Shown: positions 26,114-34,487 of the stretch, in pieces | Numbering within the stretch: position 1 is the first letter of the stretch | Layout: each line of letters begins with the position of its first letter | Assembly (NCBI RefSeq): GCF_025947185.1 | Contig: NZ_CP110001.1 | Span: 558,001-622,000, forward strand | Origin: Flavobacterium sp. N2038 | GTDB lineage: Bacteria; Bacteroidota; Bacteroidia; Flavobacteriales; Flavobacteriaceae | DNA: 64,000 nucleotides | Direction: 5' to 3' | Made by a program: the position numbers and the translations under genes | The notes under the pieces: model-generated | What the model was told of the DNA's origin: nothing | What the model saw: the letters and a program-made list of their open reading frames with translations, nothing else | The model's database searches: none

Positions 26114-26548
26114 ATGACAGCTCACGTACACCACTTTCATTTATACCTTTTCATCATGTTGTTTGTATCTGCTTCGTTATGCGTTCTGGCAGTTATTCTA
26201 AAAATGAGAAACAAAAAGGGTCCTAAGTTGCTCGAAAAAGAAAAATACAATTCGACTATGACCGAAAAAATGGTAGAAGTAAAAAATACAGATTCAAATA
26301 TTTTCAATATTTGGCCTTATGTAAGTAAACTCAAATCGGCTAAAATTTTATCTACAAAAATTAAAGATCACGACTTAATTTATAAAATTTACAGAGATTC
26401 TTCAGAAAAATTTGAACATATTCTATTGTCGACCGAAGACAAAAATAACTTTGTCACCATTATAGTTAACAAAAAAAGAAAAAAAACAATAGGATATTCA
26501 ATACTTGATTCTAACAAAAGATACGATCTAAGTAGCAACGTTGCTTAA
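26114..26548 (+). CDS. Hypothetical membrane-anchored protein
   Basis: A 144-residue protein with a His-rich start (MTAHVHHFHLYLF), one membrane helix (about residues 9-31) and a basic soluble domain of about 110 residues (KIYRDSSEKFEHILLSTEDK) that looks beta-rich. No family recognised. It is convergent with the GT9 gene and the two share a perfect palindromic terminator. Confidence 0.65.
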   Translation: MTAHVHHFHLYLFIMLFVSASLCVLAVILKMRNKKGPKLLEKEKYNSTMTEKMVEVKNTDSNIFNIWPYVSKLKSAKILSTKIKDHDLIYKIYRDSSEKFEHILLSTEDKNNFVTIIVNKKRKKTIGYSILDSNKRYDLSSNVA

Positions 26549-26550
26549 CC

Positions 26551-26596
26551 ATAGATAAAAAAAAACTTCTCAATTGAGAAGTTTTTTTTTATCTAT
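26551..26596. terminator. Perfect 46-base palindrome, bidirectional terminator
   Basis: The arm ATAGAT-A9-CTTCTCAA is repeated exactly as its inverse, giving T-runs in both directions. It serves the convergent genes at 26114 (+) and 26593 (-) and contains the stop codon of the latter. Confidence 0.92.
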
Positions 26597-27642
26597 GAAA
26601 GTTGATCTATAACTTTATCAATAACATGCTGTGGCAAAATTGTTCTCATAGCATCTTCATAACCTTCAACAACTTTATTTCCATAAACAGATGTTGGCAA
26701 TTGTGGATATTGATTTCTGTCCGAAGTCAAAGCGTTTTCTAAGTTCTGATTAAAAGGTAAAAATCCAGCGTACGGATGTGTAGCGCCCCAAAGCGTAATA
26801 ACTTTTACTCCCAACATTGCGGCAATATGAGCATTTCCGGAATCCATAGAAAGCATTACATCCAGATTACTGATCAGCTTTAATTCCTGCTGAAATTTAA
26901 TCTTTCCAGCTACATTTATTACATTTTTAAAAGGTACTGAAAGGGAATCTAAAATCTCGATTTCTTTTTTTCCTCCTCCAAAAAGTAAAACAGTATATTC
27001 TTTATTTTCAGCTAGTTTTGCAATTACTTCCTGCATCAAATCTACAGGATATACTTTAGAATCATATTGTGCAAAAGGGGCAATACCAATTAATTTTTGA
27101 TAATTCTCTCCAATTAAATCTGTAATTTCTGCACTTAAAACTGCTTTTTTGGGAAACTCAGGATTATTTAAATTTACAGCAAACCCTAATTCTTCAAACA
27201 CTTTTACATGTCTTTCAAACATAGTTGGCAACTGTTTGAAAATCTTATTATCGGCGCGGGTTAATTCTTTTTTTCCTTCACGTCCTTTATCAACCGTTGC
27301 TCTTTTTTTTCCGCTTAAAGCGAAAAGTAAACTCACAACTTTAGATCGCAAAACATTATGAAGGTCTGCAAAAGCATCTATTTCAAGTGTTTTTAAATCT
27401 TTATATAATCGTAAAAGTCCCGGGAAACCTTTGTGTCTTTCTTTTTCATCAAAAGCAAAAAAATCCAGATTCGGAATTCCGTCAAAGAAAGGTTTAAAAA
27501 AAGGACGCGAAACAACCGTCAGTTTTACCTCTGGATACTGTTTTACAAAAGCTCGTAAAACAGGAACCGTCATGGCGACATCTCCCATTGCGGATAGTCT
27601 CATGACGGCTATGTGTTTTATTTTGGTGGACAAGTCTGCCAA
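26593..27642 (-). CDS. Glycosyltransferase family 9 (heptosyltransferase-like)
   Basis: A 349-residue GT-B enzyme resembling WaaC/WaaF, which add heptose from ADP-heptose to the LPS core. Family features are HIAVMRLSAMGDVAMTVPVL (residues 10-29), the ligand-binding segment IGIAPFAQYDSKVYPVDLM near 190, and SMDSGNAHIAAMLGVKVITL near 265 with the conserved Asp-Ser-Gly. The first in-frame ATG (27603) lies inside the first strand, so the start is probably the TTG at 27642 or 27633. It begins 1 base before the DUF4254 stop, showing an operon. Bacteroidota sugars may differ from heptose. Confidence 0.88.
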   Translation of the reverse strand: MADLSTKIKHIAVMRLSAMGDVAMTVPVLRAFVKQYPEVKLTVVSRPFFKPFFDGIPNLDFFAFDEKERHKGFPGLLRLYKDLKTLEIDAFADLHNVLRSKVVSLLFALSGKKRATVDKGREGKKELTRADNKIFKQLPTMFERHVKVFEELGFAVNLNNPEFPKKAVLSAEITDLIGENYQKLIGIAPFAQYDSKVYPVDLMQEVIAKLAENKEYTVLLFGGGKKEIEILDSLSVPFKNVINVAGKIKFQQELKLISNLDVMLSMDSGNAHIAAMLGVKVITLWGATHPYAGFLPFNQNLENALTSDRNQYPQLPTSVYGNKVVEGYEDAMRTILPQHVIDKVIDQLS

Positions 27643-27643
27643 A

Positions 27644-28249
27644 TTATTTTTTATTTTGATATAACACAGGGTTCAAATCATCATCATTGTACATTTTCAT
27701 TTGTTTGTACACTTTCATGAATTTATCACCATTTTCAATATCAGTAAGCAAATCATCTATTGCTGTAGATAAATCACTTCTTTGTTCTAAAAGTACATTT
27801 AATTTTTCCTGGCATTTATCTCTGTGTTCCTGTGAAGCTTCAGCACGTGTAGCTTCTTCATGCATGTGATAAATTTTTAAAGCCAAGATAGACAATCTGT
27901 CAAATGCCCATGCCGGACTTTCAGAATTGATTTTTGCACCATCCTTTACTTTTACATTACTGTATTTTTGCAAAAAATAGCTATCGATATATTCCACCAT
28001 ATCAGTACGTTCCTGATTAGATGCATCAATTCTTCTTTTTAAAGTAAGAGCCGCTACAGGATCAATTTGCGGGTCACGTATAATATCCTCAAAATGCCAT
28101 TGAACTGTGTCAATCCAGTTTTTTAGATATAATAAATGCTCAAATTTATCCTTAGGATAAGGATTGCTTATAGGCTGATCAACATTATCAAACTGGTGAT
28201 AATCTTTGATACTTTGTTCGAAAACAGAATATGCTAATTTTGAAAACAT
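27644..28249 (-). CDS. DUF4254 family protein
   Basis: A 201-residue soluble, mostly helical protein. The segments FDRLSILALKIYHMHEEATR near residue 115 and LKNWIDTVQWHFEDIIRDP near residue 45 agree with the DUF4254 family of Bacteroidota and a few other phyla. Function is unknown. The family is repeatedly next to glycosyltransferase 9 genes, as here, which hints at a role in LPS or another glycan. A minus-strand TATCTTTG at 28277-28270 is a likely -7 element. Confidence 0.8.
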   Translation of the reverse strand: MFSKLAYSVFEQSIKDYHQFDNVDQPISNPYPKDKFEHLLYLKNWIDTVQWHFEDIIRDPQIDPVAALTLKRRIDASNQERTDMVEYIDSYFLQKYSNVKVKDGAKINSESPAWAFDRLSILALKIYHMHEEATRAEASQEHRDKCQEKLNVLLEQRSDLSTAIDDLLTDIENGDKFMKVYKQMKMYNDDDLNPVLYQNKK

Positions 28250-28359
28250 GTCTTTAATTATTAGAGAGACAAAGATACTTTTTATACTTTTATACTGCGA
28301 AAAAAAGAAAGTATTTTTCGTTTTTAAACTTTTATTCGTTAATAAATTAAATCTTTAAT

Positions 28360-29013
28360 ATGAAAATTCATTATATATCAGAAAAAAACAGTGTTTTAAA
28401 TCATTTTCTGGGACAAATCAGGAATGTTAACGTTCAGAACGACAGCATGCGTTTTAGAAGAAATATTGAGCGTATTGGAGAAATTATGGCTTATGAGTTA
28501 AGTAAAATTTTGCCTTATAAAGATGTTGAAATTCAAACGCCGCTTGGTATAAAAAAAACTACAGAGATTGAGAGTGATTTAGTTTTATGCCCAATTTTAA
28601 GAGCTGGTTTACCGCTACATAATGGTTTTTTAAATTATTTTGATCATGCCGAAAACAGTTTTGTTTCGGCCTGCAGATTTCATCCAAACAATGATGATGA
28701 GTTTGAAATTCGAGTTGAATATCAGGCTATTTCAGACTTAAATAATAAAACAGTTTTATTACTTGACCCTATGCTGGCAACTGGCCAATCAATTGTCGCG
28801 GTTCATAAAAAATTAGTTGAAAATGCAACCCCAAACGAGATTCATATTGTAGTTGTTATTGCTGCTCCTGAAGGAGTTGCTTATCTAGAAAAACATCTCC
28901 CGGATAATTGTCATTTATGGGTTGCGGCATTAGACGAAAAACTAAATAAGAAAAACTACATAGTTCCAGGTCTTGGTGACGCTGGAGATCTTGCTTATGG
29001 CAGTAAGTTATAA
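28360..29013 (+). CDS. upp: Uracil phosphoribosyltransferase
   Basis: A 217-residue enzyme that makes UMP from uracil and PRPP in pyrimidine salvage. The PRPP loop is LLLDPMLATGQSI (about residues 131-143), and the uracil-binding segment is VPGLGDAGDLAYG near the C-terminus. CPILRAGLPLHNGFL (about 74-88) is also typical. It is transcribed divergently from DUF4254, and its last six bases overlap the stop end of the opposite-strand membrane protein gene. Confidence 0.95.
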   Translation: MKIHYISEKNSVLNHFLGQIRNVNVQNDSMRFRRNIERIGEIMAYELSKILPYKDVEIQTPLGIKKTTEIESDLVLCPILRAGLPLHNGFLNYFDHAENSFVSACRFHPNNDDEFEIRVEYQAISDLNNKTVLLLDPMLATGQSIVAVHKKLVENATPNEIHIVVVIAAPEGVAYLEKHLPDNCHLWVAALDEKLNKKNYIVPGLGDAGDLAYGSKL

Positions 29014-29937
29014 TTGTGAAAAATAGGTAAACAAACTACAACAAATAAGTACATAAAATACAATTTCGTTGTTCAGTTTTTGCTGTACATATTCTACATG
29101 ACTTGATGCCATAATGGTTAAAGGTGTTATACTAAACAACAGTAAATCATTGCTTTTGTTTGGTGAAAGAATAAAAACAAAAGCTGCTATAAAAAAACAA
29201 GCTACGACTTTTTTGTATGAAGTGTGTACTATTTGTGGTCTGTTTGATAGTGTTGTTAACATTGAAACTACAAAAAATAAAGCGACTGCAACATAAATTG
29301 AAAGGGCACCATTTTCGTAATTATTTTTGAAATAATCAATATTTAAATCGATCACAGCTCTTTTTTCGAAAAATTCAATGGCGTCAAAATGAAAGATAAG
29401 TGACACCAATAAAAAAATTATTGCAACTGCTAAAAGAGCTATAAAAGGCAAAACCCAGTTTCTATAATCGCGTGAAACGTGAAAAACAATCGAGATGAAA
29501 ACCAAAATAAGGAAAAGAATACACCAAAATTGAAATAAAGAAGCTACTAAAATCCAAAAAGAAGCATCAAATATTTTTTCTTTTGAAGCTTTTAATGACT
29601 GCAAAGAAATCAATCTCCGAAGCGCCAATAATAGAAAAAAGTTGGCATACAAAACATTTGAATTATTGAATATTGTGGGGAAAAACAATATAAACAATAA
29701 GTAGAAAAATATCGAATATCCGTTGTCTTTACTGAGTCCGTTCTTTTTTACAATGAAATTAACCAGAAAAAAAGAAGCTAATAAAAAGCAAAGTAAACTC
29801 ACTTTTTGGAACGCCAAAAAAGGAGCCGTTATCCAGGATGGTTCCTGAATTTGATACAGAAAAAAGAAAACCAGTATTAAAATTACAACCAATGAATAAT
29901 TTAATGGCGTAGATTTTTTAAAAACACTTGTTATCAT
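29008..29937 (-). CDS. Multi-pass membrane protein (DUF6427-like)
   Basis: A 309-residue protein with about 8-9 membrane helices and short loops (YSLVVILILVFFFLYQIQEP, ALFFVVSMLTTLSNRPQIVH). In flavobacteria a protein I recall as DUF6427 occupies this spot beside upp. The topology resembles polytopic glycan-synthesis proteins but no motif proves it. It converges on upp with a 6-base overlap, so the two transcripts could interfere. Confidence 0.72.
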   Translation of the reverse strand: MITSVFKKSTPLNYSLVVILILVFFFLYQIQEPSWITAPFLAFQKVSLLCFLLASFFLVNFIVKKNGLSKDNGYSIFFYLLFILFFPTIFNNSNVLYANFFLLLALRRLISLQSLKASKEKIFDASFWILVASLFQFWCILFLILVFISIVFHVSRDYRNWVLPFIALLAVAIIFLLVSLIFHFDAIEFFEKRAVIDLNIDYFKNNYENGALSIYVAVALFFVVSMLTTLSNRPQIVHTSYKKVVACFFIAAFVFILSPNKSNDLLLFSITPLTIMASSHVEYVQQKLNNEIVFYVLICCSLFTYFSQL

Positions 29938-30071
29938 AAGGATATTTTATACTTTTGTGATTGTAAATATAATACTTGTTTAAAAGGAAAAACCAACAAG
30001 TTGAAAAAGATTCTTTATTTGAATTTTACTTCAATGCGTTAAAACAATAATAACATATAATTTTATAAATT

Positions 30072-30302
30072 ATGACAGCTTTTTTTGAAGGAATACAATA
30101 CTTATTCGTTAACATTTTGTTTGCTCCTCTTGACTTTTTACGTCGTTTGGAATTAATTACATGGTTTGGTGCAAACACTATCAACTGGATTTTCATGATC
30201 ATCTGTTCATGTGCAATCGTTTATTGGATTAAACAATTACGCATTTTTGATGACGCAGGTACAGAAAACCAAGATACAACAGCTCATTCATTTTTAAAAT
30301 AA
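30072..30302 (+). CDS. Small membrane protein (DUF6341-like)
   Basis: A 76-residue protein with one or two hydrophobic helices (FFEGIQYLFVNILFAPLDFL and TINWIFMIICSCAIVYWI) and a short polar tail rich in Thr/Asp. I recall a family DUF6341 of this form beside purD in flavobacteria. Function unknown. It is followed by a hairpin shared with the convergent purD gene. Confidence 0.68.
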   Translation: MTAFFEGIQYLFVNILFAPLDFLRRLELITWFGANTINWIFMIICSCAIVYWIKQLRIFDDAGTENQDTTAHSFLK

Positions 30303-30307
30303 TAAAC

Positions 30308-30332
30308 CAAACCCTTTAATTAAAAAGGGCTG
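30308..30332 (-). terminator. Hairpin between the convergent small membrane protein gene and purD
   Basis: CCCTTT (30312-30317) pairs with AAAGGG (30324-30329). T-rich sequence follows on the minus strand. Confidence 0.6.
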
Positions 30333-30345
30333 GTGCATTTATTTT

Positions 30346-31620
30346 TTAAATTAAATCGAAGCCGATATCTTTTCTAAAATACATCTTATCAAAGCTTAGT
30401 TTATCTATGTTTTGGTAAGATTTTTTTATGGCCTCCTGGAAATTATCTCCATAAGATGTTACCGCAATTACACGTCCTCCATTAGTAACGACATTTTCGT
30501 TATCTAATTTTGTTCCTGCATGAAAAACGATAGAATCTGTAATATTTTCTAAACCTGTAATTACTTTTCCTTTTTCAAATTCTTCAGGATAGCCTCCAGA
30601 AACTACCATAACAGTCGTAGCGCTTCTTGGATCTACTTCTAAATTGAAATCTCCTAATTTTTCATCAGCAACAGACAAAAACAATTCTACCAAATCTGAT
30701 TTTAATCTTGGAACCACAACTTCGGTTTCCGGATCTCCCATTCTTACGTTATACTCAATAACGATCGGCTCATTTTTTACATTGATCAGACCAATAAAAA
30801 CAAATCCTTTATATTCGATTCCATCTTTCTGAAAACCTTCGATTGTTGGTTTTACGATACGAGTTTCGATTTTTTCCATTAAAACAGCATCAACATAAGG
30901 AACTGGAGAAACCGCTCCCATTCCGCCTGTATTTAATCCTGTATCACCTTCACCAATACGTTTGTAATCTTTTGCTGTTGGTAATATTTTATAGCTTTTT
31001 CCATCCGTTAAAACAAAACAGCTTAATTCAATTCCGTCCAAAAATTCTTCAATAACAACTTTTGCACTTGCCGCTCCAAATTTTGAGTGAACCAGCATAT
31101 TTCTTAATTCAGTTTTAGCTTCTTCAAGATCCTGAATAATCAAAACTCCTTTTCCAGCTGCTAAACCATCTGCTTTTAAAACGTATGGCGGTTGTAATGT
31201 TTCAAGAAACTTACATCCTTCTTCAACTGTTTCGGCAGTAAAACTGTCGTACGCAGCAGTTGGAATGTTATGTTTCATCAGGAATTCTTTTGCAAATTCT
31301 TTACTTCCTTCTAATTGAGCTCCCAATTTTGATGGTCCAATAACCGGAATATGTTTTAAACTTTCGTCATTTTTAAAATAATCGTAAATACCTTTTACCA
31401 ACGGATCTTCTGGTCCTACTACTACTAAACTTATATTTTCTTTAAGTACTAAAGCTTTTACGGCTTCAAAATCTGTTGCAGATATTGCCACATTTTCGGC
31501 AATTGCAGCAGTTCCTGCATTTCCAGGTACTACAAAAAGTTTTTCACAAAGTGGACTCTGAGTCATTTTCCAGGCAAAAGCATGTTCTCTTCCGCCAGAT
31601 CCCAATAATAAAATTGTCAT
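30346..31620 (-). CDS. purD: Phosphoribosylamine-glycine ligase
   Basis: A 424-residue ATP-grasp enzyme joining phosphoribosylamine and glycine in the second step of purine synthesis. The N-terminal motif is LLLGSGGREHAFAWKM (4-19), the ATP-grasp region holds VLKADGLAAGKGVLI (about 147-161), and GLNTGGMGAVSPVPY and NVRMGDPETE are signature sequences. Length is normal. A minus-strand TATTTTTG at 31653-31646 is a likely -7 element. No other purine gene is next to it. Confidence 0.97.
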   Translation of the reverse strand: MTILLLGSGGREHAFAWKMTQSPLCEKLFVVPGNAGTAAIAENVAISATDFEAVKALVLKENISLVVVGPEDPLVKGIYDYFKNDESLKHIPVIGPSKLGAQLEGSKEFAKEFLMKHNIPTAAYDSFTAETVEEGCKFLETLQPPYVLKADGLAAGKGVLIIQDLEEAKTELRNMLVHSKFGAASAKVVIEEFLDGIELSCFVLTDGKSYKILPTAKDYKRIGEGDTGLNTGGMGAVSPVPYVDAVLMEKIETRIVKPTIEGFQKDGIEYKGFVFIGLINVKNEPIVIEYNVRMGDPETEVVVPRLKSDLVELFLSVADEKLGDFNLEVDPRSATTVMVVSGGYPEEFEKGKVITGLENITDSIVFHAGTKLDNENVVTNGGRVIAVTSYGDNFQEAIKKSYQNIDKLSFDKMYFRKDIGFDLI

Positions 31621-31645
31621 GGTGTAGTTGTATTTAGTTGTGGTG

Positions 31646-31653
31646 CAAAAATA
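31646..31653 (-). promoter_or_regulatory. -7 element upstream of purD
   Basis: TATTTTTG on the minus strand, 25 bases before the ATG, matches TAnnTTTG. There is no TTG box at the expected distance. Confidence 0.5.
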
Positions 31654-31754
31654 CTTGCTTTTGCACGTAAAAAATAATTAAATCTTCAAAAAGTTGTTGG
31701 TTCTATACTGTTAGTAATTCCTAAACATTATTTTTGACGAAAATTATCCCGAAA

Positions 31755-33065
31755 ATGATTCGCCTTTTTGACCTTACACTTCGATTAAATGGTTTTCCAA
31801 TAAAGAAAGCTAAAGCAGAATTGGATCAAATTGTTCATTTTTCTGAAGAAGAATATGCTTCATTTCTTGAAAAGAAAAAAAAAGAAATTGTTGCTTTTCA
31901 TCTTAAAAATAATTCTTTTTATGCCGAATTGGCTGGAAATACAATTGCTGAAAATTGGGAAGACTTACCGATTTTAAACAAGCAAAATCTTCAAAAACCT
32001 CTCGAGGAAAGACTTTCGAAAGGTTATTCTAAAAAAAATATTTACCTCAACAAAACCTCCGGATCAAGCGGAACACCTTTTGTTTTTGCTAAAGATAAAT
32101 TTTCGCATGCTTTAACCTGGGCTTCAAACAAAATGCGTTTTGGGTGGTTCGGCATTGATTTTAATCATTCGTATCAAGCGCGTTTTTATGGTATTCCGAT
32201 GGATTTTATTGGATACCAAAAAGAACGTTTAAAAGATTTTTTAACGCATCGTTTTCGTTTTCCTGTTTTTGATTTATCTGATGCTGTTTTAGAAAAATTT
32301 TTGAAGAAGTTCAAAACCAAAAAATTCGATTACATCAACGGATATACAAGTTCGATTGTGTTGTTCGCTAAGTTTTTGGAACAAAAAAACATCATTTTAA
32401 AAGAAATTTGTCCAACATTAAAAGCTTGTTTTGTTACTTCGGAAATGCTTTTTGAAACAGATAAAAAACTTTTAGAAAAACAATTCGGTATTCCAATTAT
32501 CAGCGAATATGGAGCATCTGAATTGGATTTGATTGCTTTTGAAAATCCTAAAGGCGAATGGCAGGTAAATGCTGAAACTCTTTTTGTCGAGATTCTAGAT
32601 GAAAATAATAATGTACTCCCTTACGGAGAAGAAGGCAAAATTGTGATTACTTCTTTATTCAATAAAGCAAATCCTTTTATACGATATGAAATTGGTGACA
32701 TTGGAATTTTAGACAAAAAAAGTACTCTGCAAAAGCCCATTTTACAAAAATTAATTGGAAGAACCAACGATGTTGCCATTCTTCCAAGCGGAAAAAAATC
32801 GCCTGGTTTGACGTTCTATTATGTCACTAAAAGTATAATCGAAGATGATGGAAACGTAAAGGAATTTATCATCAAACAAATGCAACTGGATACTTTTGAA
32901 ATTGAATATGTTGCTGAAAAAGAACTAAGTTCAATACAAATTCAAAAAATAAAAGAAGCGATTGATTTGTATTTAGAACCAAATTTAAACTTCACTTTTG
33001 CAAGAAAAACTGTTTTAGAAAGAACTAATCGCGGGAAACTAAAACAATTTAAATCCTATTTATAA
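31755..33065 (+). CDS. PaaK/CapK-like adenylate-forming enzyme
   Basis: A 436-residue member of the AMP-binding superfamily related to phenylacetate-CoA ligase and capsule protein CapK. The ATP-binding loop is NKTSGSSGTPFVF (about residues 103-115), followed by ITSLFNKANPFIRYEIGDIG, which holds the conserved YxxGD. I start at the ATG at 31755; a TTG seven codons earlier is an alternative. Homologues near glycan genes may activate an acid for transfer to a polysaccharide. It stands at the left edge of the polysaccharide region but on the opposite strand to most of it. Confidence 0.82.
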   Translation: MIRLFDLTLRLNGFPIKKAKAELDQIVHFSEEEYASFLEKKKKEIVAFHLKNNSFYAELAGNTIAENWEDLPILNKQNLQKPLEERLSKGYSKKNIYLNKTSGSSGTPFVFAKDKFSHALTWASNKMRFGWFGIDFNHSYQARFYGIPMDFIGYQKERLKDFLTHRFRFPVFDLSDAVLEKFLKKFKTKKFDYINGYTSSIVLFAKFLEQKNIILKEICPTLKACFVTSEMLFETDKKLLEKQFGIPIISEYGASELDLIAFENPKGEWQVNAETLFVEILDENNNVLPYGEEGKIVITSLFNKANPFIRYEIGDIGILDKKSTLQKPILQKLIGRTNDVAILPSGKKSPGLTFYYVTKSIIEDDGNVKEFIIKQMQLDTFEIEYVAEKELSSIQIQKIKEAIDLYLEPNLNFTFARKTVLERTNRGKLKQFKSYL

Positions 33066-33107
33066 ATATAAATAAAATCTTACATTTGTTTTTCTAATTA
33101 AAAACTT

Positions 33108-33635
33108 ATGGAAGATCAATCTTTACTTTCTGAAGAAATAATTTCTAATAAAATATACTTTATTCGCGGTCAAAAAGTGATGCTTGATCGTGATTTGGCT
33201 TTGCTTTATGGAGTAGAAACAAAGCGATTAAAAGAACAAGTAAAAAGGAATTTAAACCGCTTCCCGAAAGACTTTATGTTTGAACTTACCAAAACAGAAT
33301 TTGAAAATTGGAGGTCGCAATTTGCGACCTCCAATTCAGAAAAGATGAGTTTACGGTATGCACCAATGGCTTTTACTGAACATGGTGTTATGATGCTCTC
33401 AAGCATTTTAAAAAGCGACAAAGCAATTCAAACTAATATTCAAATTATGAGGATTTTCACAAAAGTGAGACAAATGCTTCTCGATACAACCGAAATAAAA
33501 GTTGATATTTTACAGATTCAGAAGAAGTTAGAAAATCACGATAAAAATATTGAATTAGTATTTTCTTATTTAGATGAATTAACTGAAAAGAAAGAAAATG
33601 AAAGCGAAAGAGTAAAGATTGGCTATAAAAAATAA
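33108..33635 (+). CDS. ORF6N-domain DNA-binding protein
   Basis: A 175-residue protein with the ORF6N domain in residues about 10-105 (KIYFIRGQKVMLDRDLALLY, LKEQVKRNLNRFPKDFMFEL, MAFTEHGVMMLSSILKS), then a helical coiled-coil tail. ORF6N is a presumed DNA-binding domain found in phage antirepressors and in many free-standing Bacteroidota genes. Odd feature: codons for NWRSQFATSN lie in a perfect 31-base palindrome (33306-33336) whose core GGTCGCAA recurs as palindromes just after the gene. No phage genes are nearby. It may bind these sites, which would be autoregulation, but this is inference. Confidence 0.85.
   Translation: MEDQSLLSEEIISNKIYFIRGQKVMLDRDLALLYGVETKRLKEQVKRNLNRFPKDFMFELTKTEFENWRSQFATSNSEKMSLRYAPMAFTEHGVMMLSSILKSDKAIQTNIQIMRIFTKVRQMLLDTTEIKVDILQIQKKLENHDKNIELVFSYLDELTEKKENESERVKIGYKK
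33306..33336. repeat. Perfect palindrome inside the ORF6N gene
   Basis: Two exact 15-base arms (AATTGGAGGTCGCAA and its inverse) flank a single central T at 33321. It lies wholly in coding sequence, keeps the frame, and shares its core with two palindromes downstream of the gene. Confidence 0.95.
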
Positions 33636-33642
33636 TTCTTTA

Positions 33643-33707
33643 AGGTCACAAATTGTGATCTCCAATTCTATACTAAATTCTTCAAAGTCGCAAATTGCGA
33701 CCTTGAA
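33643..33707. repeat. Two palindromes with core GTCGCAAATTGCGAC after the ORF6N gene
   Basis: Copy 1 (33643-33661) is GGTCACAA-A-TTGTGATC with one mismatch. Copy 2 (33681-33707) has 13-base arms with one mismatch around GTCGCAAATTGCGAC. The spacer CTCCAATTC also occurs in the internal palindrome. No T-run follows, so this is not an ordinary terminator. Confidence 0.85.
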
Positions 33708-33719
33708 ACAAGTTAAATC

Positions 33720-34487
33720 TTAAGATTTCTTAATATATTTTGGTTTGATTATCAATTGGGTAAACAAAAACCTCATCATCAATAAAACAGAAAACACAAA
33801 ATTATATCCGTGAAATTCTCTGTAAACACCAAAATTGTGTTTAATTAATTTGAATTTTGAAGATGAAACTGAATCTTTTCTAATTCTGTAAAAAGCCAAA
33901 GATTCCGGAACTGGTTTTGCCGTTTTAATTTGCTTTAAAATCGTAAGCCATATTCGCCAGTCTTGTCTTTTTTGAGTGGCTTGTAAAGTAATTTTTCCGA
34001 AATAATCGACATCATAAATTGCCGTTAAATTACCTACATAATTACAGAAAAATAATTGTTTATACGTAAGTGGATTTGGTGATTCAACTTTTCTGTTTAA
34101 ATCATTTCCTTCTTCATCAATACAATCGTAAAAGCTAAAAGTAAAGTGCTGCTTATTTATTTTTAAAAACTGAATTTGCTTTTCCAATTTCTCAGGAAAC
34201 CATATATCATCAGCATCCAAATAGGCAATATATTTTCCGGTCGCTTTTTCTAAAGCTGCATTTCGGGCAAAACCGTTTCCACAATTTTTTTCTAACTTAA
34301 AAAGTTTAATTCGGTCATCTCCTTGCGCAAATTCTTTTATAATCTTAACTGTTTTATCTGTTGAAGCATCATCAATTAAAATCATTTCCCAATTCTGGTA
34401 ACTTTGATTCTGAACAGATTCTATTGTTGCACGAATATATTTTTCGGCATTAAACGTAGGTGTTAAAATTGAAACCAGATCACTCAT
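33720..34487 (-). CDS. Glycosyltransferase family 2
   Basis: A 255-residue GT-A enzyme. The start VSILTPTFNAEKYIRATIES, the acidic ILIDDASTD near residue 37, and the metal-binding IAYLDADDIW near residue 90 are standard, with KRQDWRIWLTILKQ near residue 175 as acceptor-side motif. It ends in a basic hydrophobic segment that may touch the membrane. Its ATG overlaps the stop of the sugar transferase gene by one base (TAATG), so both are made together and it may add the second sugar of the repeat unit. Confidence 0.9.
   Translation of the reverse strand: MSDLVSILTPTFNAEKYIRATIESVQNQSYQNWEMILIDDASTDKTVKIIKEFAQGDDRIKLFKLEKNCGNGFARNAALEKATGKYIAYLDADDIWFPEKLEKQIQFLKINKQHFTFSFYDCIDEEGNDLNRKVESPNPLTYKQLFFCNYVGNLTAIYDVDYFGKITLQATQKRQDWRIWLTILKQIKTAKPVPESLAFYRIRKDSVSSSKFKLIKHNFGVYREFHGYNFVFSVLLMMRFLFTQLIIKPKYIKKS

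Noticed and set aside
33108..33635. Prophage remnant because of ORF6N gene
   Set aside because: ORF6N genes are common stand-alone genes in Bacteroidota and no integrase, capsid, portal or terminase gene is nearby.
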